DNA of 64,000 nt from Bacterioplanoides sp. SCSIO 12839. Its GTDB lineage: Bacteria > Pseudomonadota > Gammaproteobacteria > Pseudomonadales > Oceanobacteraceae. Under the pieces are notes generated by a model. It was not told the origin of the DNA. It searched no databases and worked only from the letters and a program-made list of their open reading frames with translations. This document shows, piece after piece, positions 26,944 through 36,621 of the stretch. The stretch covers positions 2,754,501 to 2,818,500 of the forward strand of contig NZ_CP073745.1 of the NCBI RefSeq assembly GCF_024397975.1, read 5' to 3'. Made by a program: the position numbers and the translations under genes. The first letter of the stretch is position 1. Each line of letters opens with the position of its first letter.

Positions 26944-28893
26944 TCAACGATTTAAACGGTTATCAACCAGAATATCCACTACCGACGGGTCCGCCAGCGT
27001 TGAGGTGTCACCCAATGCATCGTGCTCATTCGCTGCAATCTTACGCAGAATACGACGCATAATTTTACCGGAGCGGGTTTTAGGTAGTCCTGGCGTTATC
27101 TGAATCAGATCCGGCGTGGCAACCGGGCCAATTTCCTGGCGTACCCAGCTACGCAGCTCTTTCGCGAGTTCTTCCGATGGATCTTCTCCCGCATTGAGCG
27201 TGACATACACGTAAATCCCCTGACCTTTGATGTCGTGCGGATAACCGACCACGGCAGCTTCTGCCACTTTGCTGTGGGCAACTAAGGCGCTTTCGACTTC
27301 GGCGGTTCCCATCCGGTGACCAGAAACATTAATCACGTCATCAACACGTCCGGTAATCCAGTAATAACCGTCTTCGTCACGACGCGCACCATCGCCGGTA
27401 AAATACATACCACGGAAGGTTGAGAAGTAAGTTTGTACAAAGCGTTCGTGATCGCCATACACAGTACGTGACTGTCCAGGCCAGCTATCAATCATCACCA
27501 GATTGCCGTCGGTGGCTCCCTCAAGCAGCATACCTGAGTTGTCCACCAGCGCAGGCTGTACACCAAAGAACGGACGCGTTGCAGAGCCTGGCTTCATATC
27601 CGTCACACCCGGTAACGGTGTGATCATGATGCCGCCGGTTTCGGTTTGCCACCAGGTGTCGACCACCGGGCAACGCTCTTCACCAACCATGCGGTAATAC
27701 CATTCCCAGGCTTCCGGGTTAATCGGCTCACCCACTGATCCCAGCAAACGCAGCGACTCACGATGGGTTTCTTCAATGGCCGCAGCACCTTCTGCCATCA
27801 AAGAACGAATGGCCGTTGGTGCGGTATAAAGAATATTGACCTGGTGTTTATCAATAATCTGAGACACTCGATTAATAGACGGATAATTAGGTACCCCTTC
27901 ACACATCAGGGTAATACCACCATTGGCCAACGGTCCATATAACAGATAAGTGTGTCCGGTAATCCAACCCACATCCGCAGTGCACCAATATACATCGCCA
28001 TCATGGTAATCAAACACATACTGATGCGTTATCGATGCCCATACCATGTAACCGCCCGTGGTGTGTACCACACCTTTGGGTTTGCCGGTTGAGCCCGAGG
28101 TGTACAAAATAAACAGAGGGTCTTCGGCACCCATCTCTTCCGCCGGACAATTTGGTGAAGAAATGGCAATCAGGTCTTCGTACCAGACATCACGAGCAGG
28201 ATGCCAGGCAACATCAGCACCCGTGCGCTTAACGACAATGACTTTTTCCAGGCTACCAATTGCTGGGTTCGTTAACGCTTCATCAACATTCGCTTTCAAC
28301 GGAACCGCACGGCCACCACGCACACCTTCATCAGAGGTGATCACAATCTTGGCATTACTGTCTTCAATCCGGCCAGCCAGCGCATCCGGGGAGAAACCAC
28401 CAAATACAACAGAATGAATCGCACCAATACGGGTACAAGCCAACATAGCCACAGCGGCTTCAGGAATCATTGGCATATAAATGCATACGACATCACCACG
28501 CTGTACGCCTTGACCACGCAAAGCATTAGCGAAGCGACAAACCTGCTCGTGTAACTCTTTATAGCTGATGTGCTTATGCTGATCCGGCTCATCACCTTCC
28601 CAGATAATCGCGGTTTGATCACCACGTTCTTCTAAGTGACGGTCCAGGCAGTTAACTGAAGCATTCAGAGTGCCATCTTCAAACCAACGAATATCAACAT
28701 TGTGATCATCAAACGAAACGTTACGAACTTTGGTGAAAGGCTTCATCCAGTCGATGCGCTGTTCGGCCTGCTCGCGCCAAAAACCCTCTGGGTTGATGAC
28801 GGACTGCTGGTACATCTGCTGGTATTTCTCATTATTAATCCAGGCCGAATCAGCAAATTCAGGTTTTACCGGGTAGACTTTTTGGTCGCTCAT
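26944..28893 (-). CDS. acs: Acetyl-CoA synthetase
   Basis: An AMP-forming acetate:CoA ligase that turns acetate into acetyl-CoA through acetyl-AMP. The 649-residue protein shows the AMP-binding motif [42 protein letters not shown], and the C-terminal LPKTRSGK with catalytic and acetylatable Lys610. Length and motifs match the acs family throughout. It is adjacent to crbR/crbS, its likely regulators, and divergent from the DcaP-like porin gene. Confidence 0.97.
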   Translation of the reverse strand: MSDQKVYPVKPEFADSAWINNEKYQQMYQQSVINPEGFWREQAEQRIDWMKPFTKVRNVSFDDHNVDIRWFEDGTLNASVNCLDRHLEERGDQTAIIWEGDEPDQHKHISYKELHEQVCRFANALRGQGVQRGDVVCIYMPMIPEAAVAMLACTRIGAIHSVVFGGFSPDALAGRIEDSNAKIVITSDEGVRGGRAVPLKANVDEALTNPAIGSLEKVIVVKRTGADVAWHPARDVWYEDLIAISSPNCPAEEMGAEDPLFILYTSGSTGKPKGVVHTTGGYMVWASITHQYVFDYHDGDVYWCTADVGWITGHTYLLYGPLANGGITLMCEGVPNYPSINRVSQIIDKHQVNILYTAPTAIRSLMAEGAAAIEETHRESLRLLGSVGEPINPEAWEWYYRMVGEERCPVVDTWWQTETGGIMITPLPGVTDMKPGSATRPFFGVQPALVDNSGMLLEGATDGNLVMIDSWPGQSRTVYGDHERFVQTYFSTFRGMYFTGDGARRDEDGYYWITGRVDDVINVSGHRMGTAEVESALVAHSKVAEAAVVGYPHDIKGQGIYVYVTLNAGEDPSEELAKELRSWVRQEIGPVATPDLIQITPGLPKTRSGKIMRRILRKIAANEHDALGDTSTLADPSVVDILVDNRLNR

Positions 28894-28920
28894 GCGTCGC
28901 TCCCTATCTGATTAGAGTGT

Positions 28921-28948
28921 CGTGTCCGATACAAGCCGTCCGGACACG
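28921..28948 (-). other. Hairpin in the acs 5' leader
   Basis: CGTGTCCG (28921-28928) and CGGACACG (28941-28948) form a perfect 8-bp inverted repeat with a 12-base loop. It lies 27 bases upstream of the acs start. It may be a leader structure or an operator. Confidence 0.35.
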
Positions 28949-29106
28949 CTGTTATTTTTGTTGTTGTTCATATTGGTCATGCCTTAACCATCCCAACATT
29001 AGACAATGGTCTATTCTGCTTATCAGGAGATTAACTGGAGTGAGTAAGTACTTCTACTGAAGCACTGTTACGTTGCGACTTTTGGCTAATTTCACCAAGC
29101 GGAGTA

Positions 29107-29130
29107 TGTGCACCATAGTGGTGATGCACA
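29107..29130 (+). promoter_or_regulatory. Imperfect dyad just upstream of the porin start
   Basis: TGTGCACCA (29107-29115) and TGGTGATGCACA (29119-29130) are inverted copies that differ by a 3-base insertion. The dyad ends about 22 bases before the porin ATG and could be an operator or leader hairpin. No regulator can be named. Confidence 0.3.
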
Positions 29131-29152
29131 ACAATGATAACGGAGAGTGAAC

Positions 29153-30289
29153 ATGCGCAAGACCCCTATTCTTCTGATGGCGGCTGCCCTGCCTATGGCT
29201 GTTAACGCAGCAAATACCGAGTTTTCCTATGGCGGTTACGTCAAGCTGGATGCAATGGTTAGTGAATATTCTGAAGGTGAGATTGCTGCTGGCAGTGCCG
29301 GTCGTGACTTTTATGTACCTTCAACCATTCCAACCAGCCCGGATGGTGTCAATGGCGATTCGGTCACTAACTTTGATATGCACGCCAAAACGTCACGTTT
29401 TAACTTCAAGACTGTGACAGATCTGGAAAATGGCCACAAAATTTCGACCTTCGTGGAACTGGATTTCATGTTGGCTCCTGGTGGTAATGAGGTTGTTTCA
29501 AACTCATATAACCCACGCTTACGCCATGCATTCATCAAAACCGGTAACTGGACCTTTGGTCAGACCTGGTCAACCTTTATGAATGTTGGTGCCCTGCCTG
29601 AGACAGCTGATTTCCTGGGCGTGAGTGACGGTACTGTATTCAACCGTCAACCACAGATTCGTTACACAATGGGTGATTTCCAATTCTCGTTAGAGAATCC
29701 GGAAACAACTACTCCAGGCGTAAACGACGACAGCACCATTCCTGATGTTGTAGCACGTTACAACCTGAAATCAGGCAAGCATGCTTTCACTATTGCTGCT
29801 ATCGGCCGTCAGCTTGCTACCTACACAGCCGATGATGCATCAACTCCTGCCGATGAAGAAGTTGATGAGTCTACACTGGGCTTCGGTATCAGCATTTCTG
29901 GTAAGATTCAGCTTGGCCAGGACGACCTGAAATTTGCAGTGAATAAGGGTGCTATCGGCCGCTATGTTGGCTTGTCTGCTGCCCGTGATGCTGTTTTATC
30001 TGATGGAGACCTGGAAGCGACAGACGTTACTGCAGCCTTTATTGGTTACCGTCATTTCTGGAACGATAAAGTACGCAGCACCATTGCCTACTCCATGCTG
30101 GATGCTGACTACGACGTTGACAACGTTGGTGACACAGAATCATCCAGCAGTGTTCGTGTGAACCTGATGTATTCTCCAGTCAAGAAACTGACTTATGGTG
30201 TAGAGCTGAGCCAGGCTACTCATAAACTGGATACCGATGCAGAAGGTGACATGACTCGTGTTCACTTCACAACCAAGTATGCTTTCTAA
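29153..30289 (+). CDS. DcaP-like trimeric outer-membrane porin
   Basis: A 378-residue outer-membrane channel. A signal peptide (ending AVNA) precedes the family-typical start FSYGGYVKLDAMVSEY. Then come the PSTIPT segment, FDMHAKTSRFNFKTVTD, GQTWSTFMN and the terminal strand VHFTTKYAF, ending in Phe. DcaP proteins of Acinetobacter admit negatively charged solutes such as dicarboxylates. Its divergent position from acs and closeness to mqo suggest a role in organic-acid uptake. I chose ATG 29153 with its GGAGAG site; a GTG six bases upstream is also in frame. Confidence 0.85.
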   Translation: MRKTPILLMAAALPMAVNAANTEFSYGGYVKLDAMVSEYSEGEIAAGSAGRDFYVPSTIPTSPDGVNGDSVTNFDMHAKTSRFNFKTVTDLENGHKISTFVELDFMLAPGGNEVVSNSYNPRLRHAFIKTGNWTFGQTWSTFMNVGALPETADFLGVSDGTVFNRQPQIRYTMGDFQFSLENPETTTPGVNDDSTIPDVVARYNLKSGKHAFTIAAIGRQLATYTADDASTPADEEVDESTLGFGISISGKIQLGQDDLKFAVNKGAIGRYVGLSAARDAVLSDGDLEATDVTAAFIGYRHFWNDKVRSTIAYSMLDADYDVDNVGDTESSSSVRVNLMYSPVKKLTYGVELSQATHKLDTDAEGDMTRVHFTTKYAF

Positions 30290-30309
30290 GCAAACGAAGG
30301 TTTAAAATT

Positions 30310-30335
30310 AACAGCGGCTTCGGCCGCTGTTTTTG
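30310..30335 (+). terminator. Rho-independent terminator after the porin gene
   Basis: A 9-bp GC-rich stem AACAGCGGC with GCCGCTGTT, a TTCG tetraloop and a T5 run, 20 bases after the porin stop. Confidence 0.9.
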
Positions 30336-30809
30336 TATCTGCATCCTTCCCAGTGCAAAATAAATCGGTTACCTTTATTTGCACTCTCAATCTACAAAGT
30401 CACATTTTCGTCGTTTCTAACATCGCAAAAAGTCAAAAGACGAGCACTTCCCTTCACTCAGTTACAAAAGAATCACTTTTTTACAGAATTTAACATCTTT
30501 TTTTACTGACAAATCTGAACACCCCAGGTGACAAATTTGGTCACTTTAGGAGCGTGTTTGACTTCAGATTCACCTCATTCCTTTGGCTTATTGAGCCAAT
30601 CCTCTTTAAACGCTGTTTTTATGCTGAATTTTTGAACTAATTTCTAATATCACGTCAAAATCAAGTACTTAGCGCTGATTCCAAAACAACAAATACAACT
30701 GACAGCAAATTGACTGCATCAGCCCTTCTACTTAGTATCGCATATAACAAAATACAACATTTTTATAACAAACGGCTAAAACAAAACCATCGTTCAGGAA
30801 AGTATTTGA
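30336..30809 (+). other. AT-rich gene-free region before the surface-protein operon
   Basis: This 474-base stretch has no credible gene on either strand and is clearly AT-richer than its surroundings. It contains a dyad GTGAC-AAATTTG-GTCAC at 30528-30544 and the promoter listed at 30710-30738. Its length and composition suggest a regulatory region for the operon that follows. A small reading frame at 30710-30922 only overlaps the promoter and real gene start. Confidence 0.5.
30710..30738 (+). promoter_or_regulatory. Predicted sigma-70 promoter of the surface-protein operon
   Basis: TTGACT (30710-30715), a 17-base spacer and TAGTAT (30733-30738). Transcription would begin near 30745, about 65 bases upstream of the first gene. 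Confidence 0.55.
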
Positions 30810-33800
30810 ATGACGATTTTCAGAATCATAAACAACAACATATGGCTTGTTGTGCTCACGCTGACCAAGCGGAGCACTCAGGGCGTTGTTGCGTGCCTGA
30901 TTTTGATCTTTCCGATGTCTAATCATGCTCTGGAAGCTATCAACCTGCGTGAAAGCTTTGCTGGGAATATGTCATTCGAAACCACGGGCAACAGTTTAAG
31001 AAACGCAACGGATGAGTGCTCTGTACTGAATAGCTCGTCAGCAAGGTTAGAGTTGCCTGCCAACAGTACCATCCAAAAAGCCTCTCTTTACTGGTCTGGT
31101 TCCGGTAGCTCTGTTGACAACAGTGTCGTCTTTGCAGGAACAGCCGTAAGCGCAACCGTAACCTATACCGAGAATTTCACAGCAGGGAGTGACTCCTTCG
31201 ATTTTTTCAGTGCCAAAGCAGACGTCACCGCACTGGTATCTAATTCAGTGAGCGCCAATTACACGGTCAGTGGTTTGAGCTTTGATGGTACAGGTGCGTA
31301 CTGCACGAGAAAAGCTGCCTACGGTGGTTGGGCACTGGTGGTTGTTTATGAAAATGCCTCCGAACCGCTTCGTGTTATTAACGTATTTGATGGCTTTCAA
31401 AGTTTCCGCGGCCAGAGCATCACATTAACCCCGAATAACTTTGTGATTGGTAACCCAGCGAATGGCGGCAAGCACGCACACATCACCTGGGAAGGTGACC
31501 AAGCCAACTCTAGTAACCTCGGTGTGTTTACTGAAGAATTGATTTTTAACAGCAACACCTTATCTCATGGCAGCGACAATCCGGTTAATAACCAATTCAA
31601 CTCTGTATCGAAAAATACTCAGTCAGGGTTTGCCAGAAATACCAGTGGTGTAGATATTGATGTGTATGAAATCGGCCCCTATATTTCTGCCGGTGCAACT
31701 TCTGTCAGCACAACCTACTCATCTGGCGGCGACCTTGTTTTGTTGTCAGCTGAAATCATCAGTATCCCGAATACAGCAGTAGCCGATCTTTCTTTCGCCA
31801 ACATTTCCGGCAGTAGCGCATTTAAAAACAGTCAGGCAACAATAAACCTGAGTGTCAGAAACGACGGCCCTAATAACAGCCAGAATAATACCGAAGTACG
31901 TTTCCCATTATTACCGGGCACCAGCCTCGGCTCATTTACAGGAGCTGACTGGCAATGCAATACATCTGGTAACGATGTTGTCTGTATCTATTCCCCGGTG
32001 ATTATGGATGGCCAGCAAAGCACTGCGCTGCAAATTACATTAAACACCAGTGCAACGACACCTGCAGGAAACAATGCCGTCAGTTTATCCGTCTCCAATG
32101 CTCAGTTTGATAATATACCGTCTAACAACTCGGCAACGGCCACCATTACTATTAATGATTTCGACCTGAGCCAGTCGCAAAAAACGGTTGTCGATCTGAA
32201 TGGCGGTAATGTTGAGCCAGGTGATGTATTGCGTTACACCTTTACTATCCGTGAAGCGGCCGGTAAAGCTATTAATAACTTATCAATGGAAGATACTTTC
32301 CCTGATTTGTACCGTGAAATCGCGGTTGTCAGCCGCCCAGCCGGCAGCATCCGCTCTAACGACAACCTTTTCCCGGATTTCACCGTATCTAATATTAATC
32401 TGGCTGCTAACTCTCAAGCGGTTGTTGTGGTCGACATTGTTCTGCGGGATAACGTTGCTGCAGGCACTCTGGTAGAAAATACTGCGACGATTAAACTGCC
32501 GGATAACAGCCAACAATCCATCAGTTCATCGACTTTAACCGTTGCAGCCCCCTTTGCGGTTACTGAAGCCGGAAATAAACCGCTTTATTTATATCTTGAT
32601 AACCTGATGTCACGCCAATTGCCGGTTGATTCAACGTCTTTAGGTGAATTATCAATGACTCAGGATGTTGAATATCAGTGGAATATCACCCCGGTGTTGC
32701 AACAGGATTTGCTGTTATCACCAACTGCCGGTGGTGTTGTTGTTAAACTGGAAGCTCAGCACAAACAAAATCGTCAGGGTTCTCTTGGGCAAATTCGTCG
32801 TAACCATGAGTTATCCCTGCGCCTTGAAAAAAGCGACGGTACTGTTATTGCTTCAGCAACACGTGGTCGTGTATTCCCAAGAAACAACGACGTGGTGGTC
32901 TACGAATATCACCTCCCTTACACCATTAACACGCCAACACAAGCCGATTTAACCGTGGCTGCGGGTGAGTCTTTACGCTTGGTAATTTCTCAGGATTTGA
33001 TTGATATCCCACAAAACAATAATCAGAACGATCTGGTTTTTCTGTTCTTTAAAAATGACCTGAATACTTCGCAGGTGATTTTGCCGGTAGTGAATGTCAT
33101 CAATATCGAGAATATTCTGTTTTTTGATAAAGCCTATAGTGATAACACTCGTCAACCAATTACCCGAAGCAATTTAGATCAAACCGTATTCGTGAATGCT
33201 GAAGTAACCGATCCTTTTGGTAGCTTTGATATCACCTCGGCTAATCTTGTTATTAAAGACAGCGCGGATGAAGAAATCGTCGCTTCTTCTGCCATGAGCA
33301 TTGCTAATGACTCCGGCGTCGCACAAAAAACCTTTGAATACGCTTACAGTATTCCGGCATCCGTCACCAACCAGGGTAACTGGAAATTTCAGGTTACGGC
33401 AAAAGAAGGGATAGAAAATACGGTTGAACACCAACTGCAACAAACGCTTGAGATTCGTCAATTATTCCCCAACATTACTCTGGCAAAATCATCCTTCGTA
33501 TTAAACGATCCAATTAATGGCACCAGCTATCCTAAAGCCATTCCGGGAGCAGAAGTGGTTTATCAATTATTGGTTAGCAATACAGGAACAGGCAGTCCTG
33601 ATGCGGATACCATTATTATTGATGAAGAGATTCCGGCAGACTCCCCATTGTTCGTTGGCAATTTTGATGCAACAGGTCCGGTTAAATTTATTGATGGCTC
33701 ATCACCGGATGAAAGTGGTTTAACGTTTAATTATCAGTCCCTACAAGCGGCTAATGATGATGTTGCGTTCTCAAATAATCAGGGGGCGAGCTTTACTTAT

Positions 33801-33941
33801 CAACCGTCTCCGGATGCCCATGGTTACGATAGTAATGTGACACATATTCGCTTCATGCCTAAAGGCCTTCTCCGATCAGCTGATTCGTCATTATCCAGCG
33901 AACCGGAATTTTCCTTCCAATATAAAGTGAGGGTTCAGTAG
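30810..33941 (+). CDS. Large exported DUF11-type surface protein, first gene of the operon
   Basis: A 1043-residue exported protein with a long N-region and hydrophobic signal (TQGVVACLILIFPMSNHALE). The N-terminal 320 residues form a beta-rich domain with GGWALVVVYENASEPLRVIN, which I do not recognise with confidence. About residues 325-450 form a DUF11/CARDB-like beta-sandwich (INLSVRNDGPNNSQN). Another lies near 460-590, and a final one covers about 920-1043 (IPGAEVVYQLLVSNTGTGSP ending FSFQYKVRVQ). Such domains occur in adhesins and envelope proteins. AGGAAAG precedes the ATG. It starts a five-gene run with very small gaps. Confidence 0.75.
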   Translation: MTIFRIINNNIWLVVLTLTKRSTQGVVACLILIFPMSNHALEAINLRESFAGNMSFETTGNSLRNATDECSVLNSSSARLELPANSTIQKASLYWSGSGSSVDNSVVFAGTAVSATVTYTENFTAGSDSFDFFSAKADVTALVSNSVSANYTVSGLSFDGTGAYCTRKAAYGGWALVVVYENASEPLRVINVFDGFQSFRGQSITLTPNNFVIGNPANGGKHAHITWEGDQANSSNLGVFTEELIFNSNTLSHGSDNPVNNQFNSVSKNTQSGFARNTSGVDIDVYEIGPYISAGATSVSTTYSSGGDLVLLSAEIISIPNTAVADLSFANISGSSAFKNSQATINLSVRNDGPNNSQNNTEVRFPLLPGTSLGSFTGADWQCNTSGNDVVCIYSPVIMDGQQSTALQITLNTSATTPAGNNAVSLSVSNAQFDNIPSNNSATATITINDFDLSQSQKTVVDLNGGNVEPGDVLRYTFTIREAAGKAINNLSMEDTFPDLYREIAVVSRPAGSIRSNDNLFPDFTVSNINLAANSQAVVVVDIVLRDNVAAGTLVENTATIKLPDNSQQSISSSTLTVAAPFAVTEAGNKPLYLYLDNLMSRQLPVDSTSLGELSMTQDVEYQWNITPVLQQDLLLSPTAGGVVVKLEAQHKQNRQGSLGQIRRNHELSLRLEKSDGTVIASATRGRVFPRNNDVVVYEYHLPYTINTPTQADLTVAAGESLRLVISQDLIDIPQNNNQNDLVFLFFKNDLNTSQVILPVVNVINIENILFFDKAYSDNTRQPITRSNLDQTVFVNAEVTDPFGSFDITSANLVIKDSADEEIVASSAMSIANDSGVAQKTFEYAYSIPASVTNQGNWKFQVTAKEGIENTVEHQLQQTLEIRQLFPNITLAKSSFVLNDPINGTSYPKAIPGAEVVYQLLVSNTGTGSPDADTIIIDEEIPADSPLFVGNFDATGPVKFIDGSSPDESGLTFNYQSLQAANDDVAFSNNQGASFTYQPSPDAHGYDSNVTHIRFMPKGLLRSADSSLSSEPEFSFQYKVRVQ

Positions 33942-33943
33942 TA

Positions 33944-34918
33944 ATGAAGAGCCTTATCACGATTTACACATTATTCATGCTGGTGTTTTTGTCATTATCG
34001 ACTCAGGCAAAAACCTCGGCGGGTATCGATATCATCAATACCGCCACACTAACCTACAGTGAAAATGATAATACGGTATCGGCCACGTCAACCATTCAGG
34101 TTCAAGAAGTGATTGACGTTGCGCTGAGCCTTAACCTGAGTGAAACAACTCGTCTGGTTGAGAATGGCGATACCAATCAAACACTGCCTTACAGTGTGCA
34201 GAACACCGGCAACGGCACCGAAATATTTAAAGTGGATTATGTAAACAGTGATAGTCCACTGGAAAATATTTCAATCGTCATCGATGCCAACAATAATGGT
34301 GTAATCGATGTCGACGAAAACACGCTGAATAACGGCGACAGTATTTCTCTGGTTCGTGACGAAGTCTTGGGGTTGATTATTAAAGCCGACATTCCGATTT
34401 CTGCCCAGAAAGATGACATTTCGACCATCACCTTAACGGTCTCATCTGCCACTGAAAAAGATGGCGTGGTTGCCGCTACAGCTGACCCGGGCACATTACT
34501 GGCCGGACAAGGAACCGATACAACCGATGCCATCGTTGGCGAGAGCCCAAGCCAAACCCGTACCGCGCGCTTTCAGGTAGGCGATACAGCAGAACTTGTA
34601 ACCATTACTAAAGCCATCGATAAAAGTCTCGATCCTTTTGGTGGCACAACCAATATTCCGGGATCAAAAGTGACGTATAACATCACCGTGGTGGTGGATG
34701 CCTCCAAAGGGCCAGTCAATAATCTGGTTATTGTTGATAGCATTCCTGCAGACATGACTTATACCAGCGGAAGTTTATCAATCAACGGGGTTGGTCAGAC
34801 AGATTTGCAAGATGATGTTGATGCCGGTCATATCGAAAATAATCAGGTAACAGTTGATCTTGGCAATATTACCGAAGACTCAACATTTACCATCAAATTA
34901 ACTGCAGAAATAAAATAA
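33944..34918 (+). CDS. Exported DUF11-type protein
   Basis: A 324-residue protein with a signal peptide ending TQA. It shows INTATLTYSENDN at the N-terminus and a middle part with a Ca-binding, dockerin-like loop DANNNGVIDVDEN. A C-terminal DUF11-type domain (about residues 215-324) reads IPGSKVTYNITVVVDASKG, then VDSIPADMTYTSGS, ending TIKLTAEIK. It starts two bases after the preceding gene and is followed nine bases later by the next, so co-translation is likely. The function is unknown. Confidence 0.72.
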   Translation: MKSLITIYTLFMLVFLSLSTQAKTSAGIDIINTATLTYSENDNTVSATSTIQVQEVIDVALSLNLSETTRLVENGDTNQTLPYSVQNTGNGTEIFKVDYVNSDSPLENISIVIDANNNGVIDVDENTLNNGDSISLVRDEVLGLIIKADIPISAQKDDISTITLTVSSATEKDGVVAATADPGTLLAGQGTDTTDAIVGESPSQTRTARFQVGDTAELVTITKAIDKSLDPFGGTTNIPGSKVTYNITVVVDASKGPVNNLVIVDSIPADMTYTSGSLSINGVGQTDLQDDVDAGHIENNQVTVDLGNITEDSTFTIKLTAEIK

Positions 34919-34927
34919 GGAAATAAC

Positions 34928-35389
34928 ATGCGCGCATTATTATTAGCATTACTCTGTTTACCTGCCTTCGCCTTAGGGCAAGTCACACTGGAAACAGAAG
35001 CCTACAAAATTGTTGCACAAACCAATGATGACGGCACTGTATCCGAACAATGGATTATCGCTGAAGAAGTGGTTCCGGGCGATAAAGTTGGCTATCGGAT
35101 TTCTTACACCAACACCGGTTCTGTTGAAGCCACAGGTATTGTTATCAACAACCCGGTTCCTGGTAATACCGAATATATCGCTAACAGCGCCGCTGGTGCT
35201 GCTAGTGAAATCACCTATTCCGTTGATGCTGGTAAAAACTTTGCCCGCTCAGCTGAATTGACTGTTGAAAGAGACGGTCTGACAACAAAAGCTCGCGCTG
35301 AAGATATCACCCACATCCGCTGGACGCTGCCAAACGCAGTCGCGCCACTGGCAAGCGGTTCAGTGGAATTCCAAGTGCGTGTGAACTAA
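34928..35389 (+). CDS. Small exported single-domain DUF11 protein
   Basis: A 153-residue protein made almost only of a signal peptide (first 17 residues, ending FALG) and one DUF11-like beta-sandwich. The domain shows VVPGDKVGYRISYTNTGSVE, INNPVPGNTEYIANSA and the final strand SVEFQVRVN. A strong AAGGAAA site precedes the ATG. As the smallest member of the cluster it could be a building block or cap of an assembly formed by its neighbours; this is inference. Confidence 0.72.
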   Translation: MRALLLALLCLPAFALGQVTLETEAYKIVAQTNDDGTVSEQWIIAEEVVPGDKVGYRISYTNTGSVEATGIVINNPVPGNTEYIANSAAGAASEITYSVDAGKNFARSAELTVERDGLTTKARAEDITHIRWTLPNAVAPLASGSVEFQVRVN

Positions 35390-35408
35390 CTCCTAGGAGA
35401 CAATAACG

Positions 35409-36611
35409 ATGAAACTAAGAAGTATGGTCGCACCGGTAGTCTTCGGTGCATTTGGTCTTGCAGCAGGAGCCTATGCAGCTCCGGCAGATAACAACGCTAC
35501 CGATGGTGGTCGTATTATCACCAATAATGCGACATTGGACTATAAGGTTAACGGCCAGGCCCAAACCTCGGTGGATGCCTTTGAGAATGTGTTGGTTGAT
35601 GTAAAAGTTGACTTTGATTTAAGCCGCGTAAATGCCTCACTCAACCCATCAACAACACTGTTCGACCTGGACAACACCCCGTCAGTTGATGACGATAACT
35701 ACTATTTAGTTGGTGTTATTGACCTTGCAAACACAGGTAACGCACCAACATTTTTCAGCTTGGCAGCAATTAATACTTCAACCGGTACCGACCTTGACGG
35801 CACAACGTCAAGTGGCCCGACCGATACCAAAGATGTTGCCACAGGTTTTGATATTTTTGTTGAATCCAGTGCATCACCGGATGGCCTGTCAAGTGCAGAT
35901 AGTAAAAACCCGGCCTCTGTTGAAGTCGCTAAAGATGCAACCAAGCGCATTTATATTGTTGCGAAACAAGATCGTGTAGCGGGTGTTGATGGTGATGTCT
36001 TTGGTACACAACTGACTGTAGAAGCAACGGATGTGACACGTCAGGTTGCCAGCATCGCGGCTAACAATGTTATTACTTACACGACAAGCAAGGTAGCCGT
36101 ACCAGCGAGTAGTAATGATTCTGTTGGTGATCTTGCATTTGTTTTTGCTGATACCGGTAACAATGCTGAAGAAATCATTGTTGATGGTATGGTTGCCAGC
36201 TTCCCTGACCTCAACAATGGCGGTAACGCCGGTGATGGTAATGGTAACTTCACTAAAACTGCGACCGTTATTTCTGATCCATTTAATGGCGTGTCCTCCG
36301 ATGCTAAGGCAATCCCGGGCGCTGTTGTTGAATACGTAATCAAAGTCAGCAATACCGGTTCTTCAAATGCAACCGACGTTATCGTGCGTGACACTGTTCC
36401 TGCAGAAACCACTCTGGATACAGCCAGCGTTAAGGTATTAGTACCGGATTCATCAGATCCAACTAAGCCAGGTACAACAGCGGTAACAGGTGCTGATAGC
36501 AGCTCAACTACAGCGACTGAAGTAGTGGTTAATCTGGGTACTTTAAATGGCGGTGCAAACGCAGCCGATAAAGAAACCAACTTTATTGTTTACCGCGTAG
36601 AAATTAAGTAA
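35409..36611 (+). CDS. Exported DUF11-type protein
   Basis: A 400-residue protein with a signal peptide (ending GAYA). Its N-terminal half starts with IITNNATLDYKVNGQAQTS, a motif shared in form with the second gene and the giant protein of the operon. It carries acidic turns (DLDNTPSVDDDN) and a C-terminal DUF11 domain with KAIPGAVVEYVIKVSNTGSS and DTVPAETTLDTAS, ending IVYRVEIK. The AGGAGA site is good. The sequence has almost no Cys and is rich in Asp, Ser, Thr and Val, as expected for a secreted beta-protein. Confidence 0.72.
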   Translation: MKLRSMVAPVVFGAFGLAAGAYAAPADNNATDGGRIITNNATLDYKVNGQAQTSVDAFENVLVDVKVDFDLSRVNASLNPSTTLFDLDNTPSVDDDNYYLVGVIDLANTGNAPTFFSLAAINTSTGTDLDGTTSSGPTDTKDVATGFDIFVESSASPDGLSSADSKNPASVEVAKDATKRIYIVAKQDRVAGVDGDVFGTQLTVEATDVTRQVASIAANNVITYTTSKVAVPASSNDSVGDLAFVFADTGNNAEEIIVDGMVASFPDLNNGGNAGDGNGNFTKTATVISDPFNGVSSDAKAIPGAVVEYVIKVSNTGSSNATDVIVRDTVPAETTLDTASVKVLVPDSSDPTKPGTTAVTGADSSSTTATEVVVNLGTLNGGANAADKETNFIVYRVEIK

Positions 36612-36621
36612 CCGATATCCC

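Noticed and set aside
30528-30544. GTGAC-GTCAC dyad as a CRP site
   Set aside because: CRP needs TGTGA and TCACA six bases apart; here the arms are nine bases apart for the core GTGA/TCAC. Kept only as an unnamed dyad.
30710-30922. Small plus-strand frame before the surface operon
   Set aside because: It starts inside the promoter and overlaps the true first gene in another frame.
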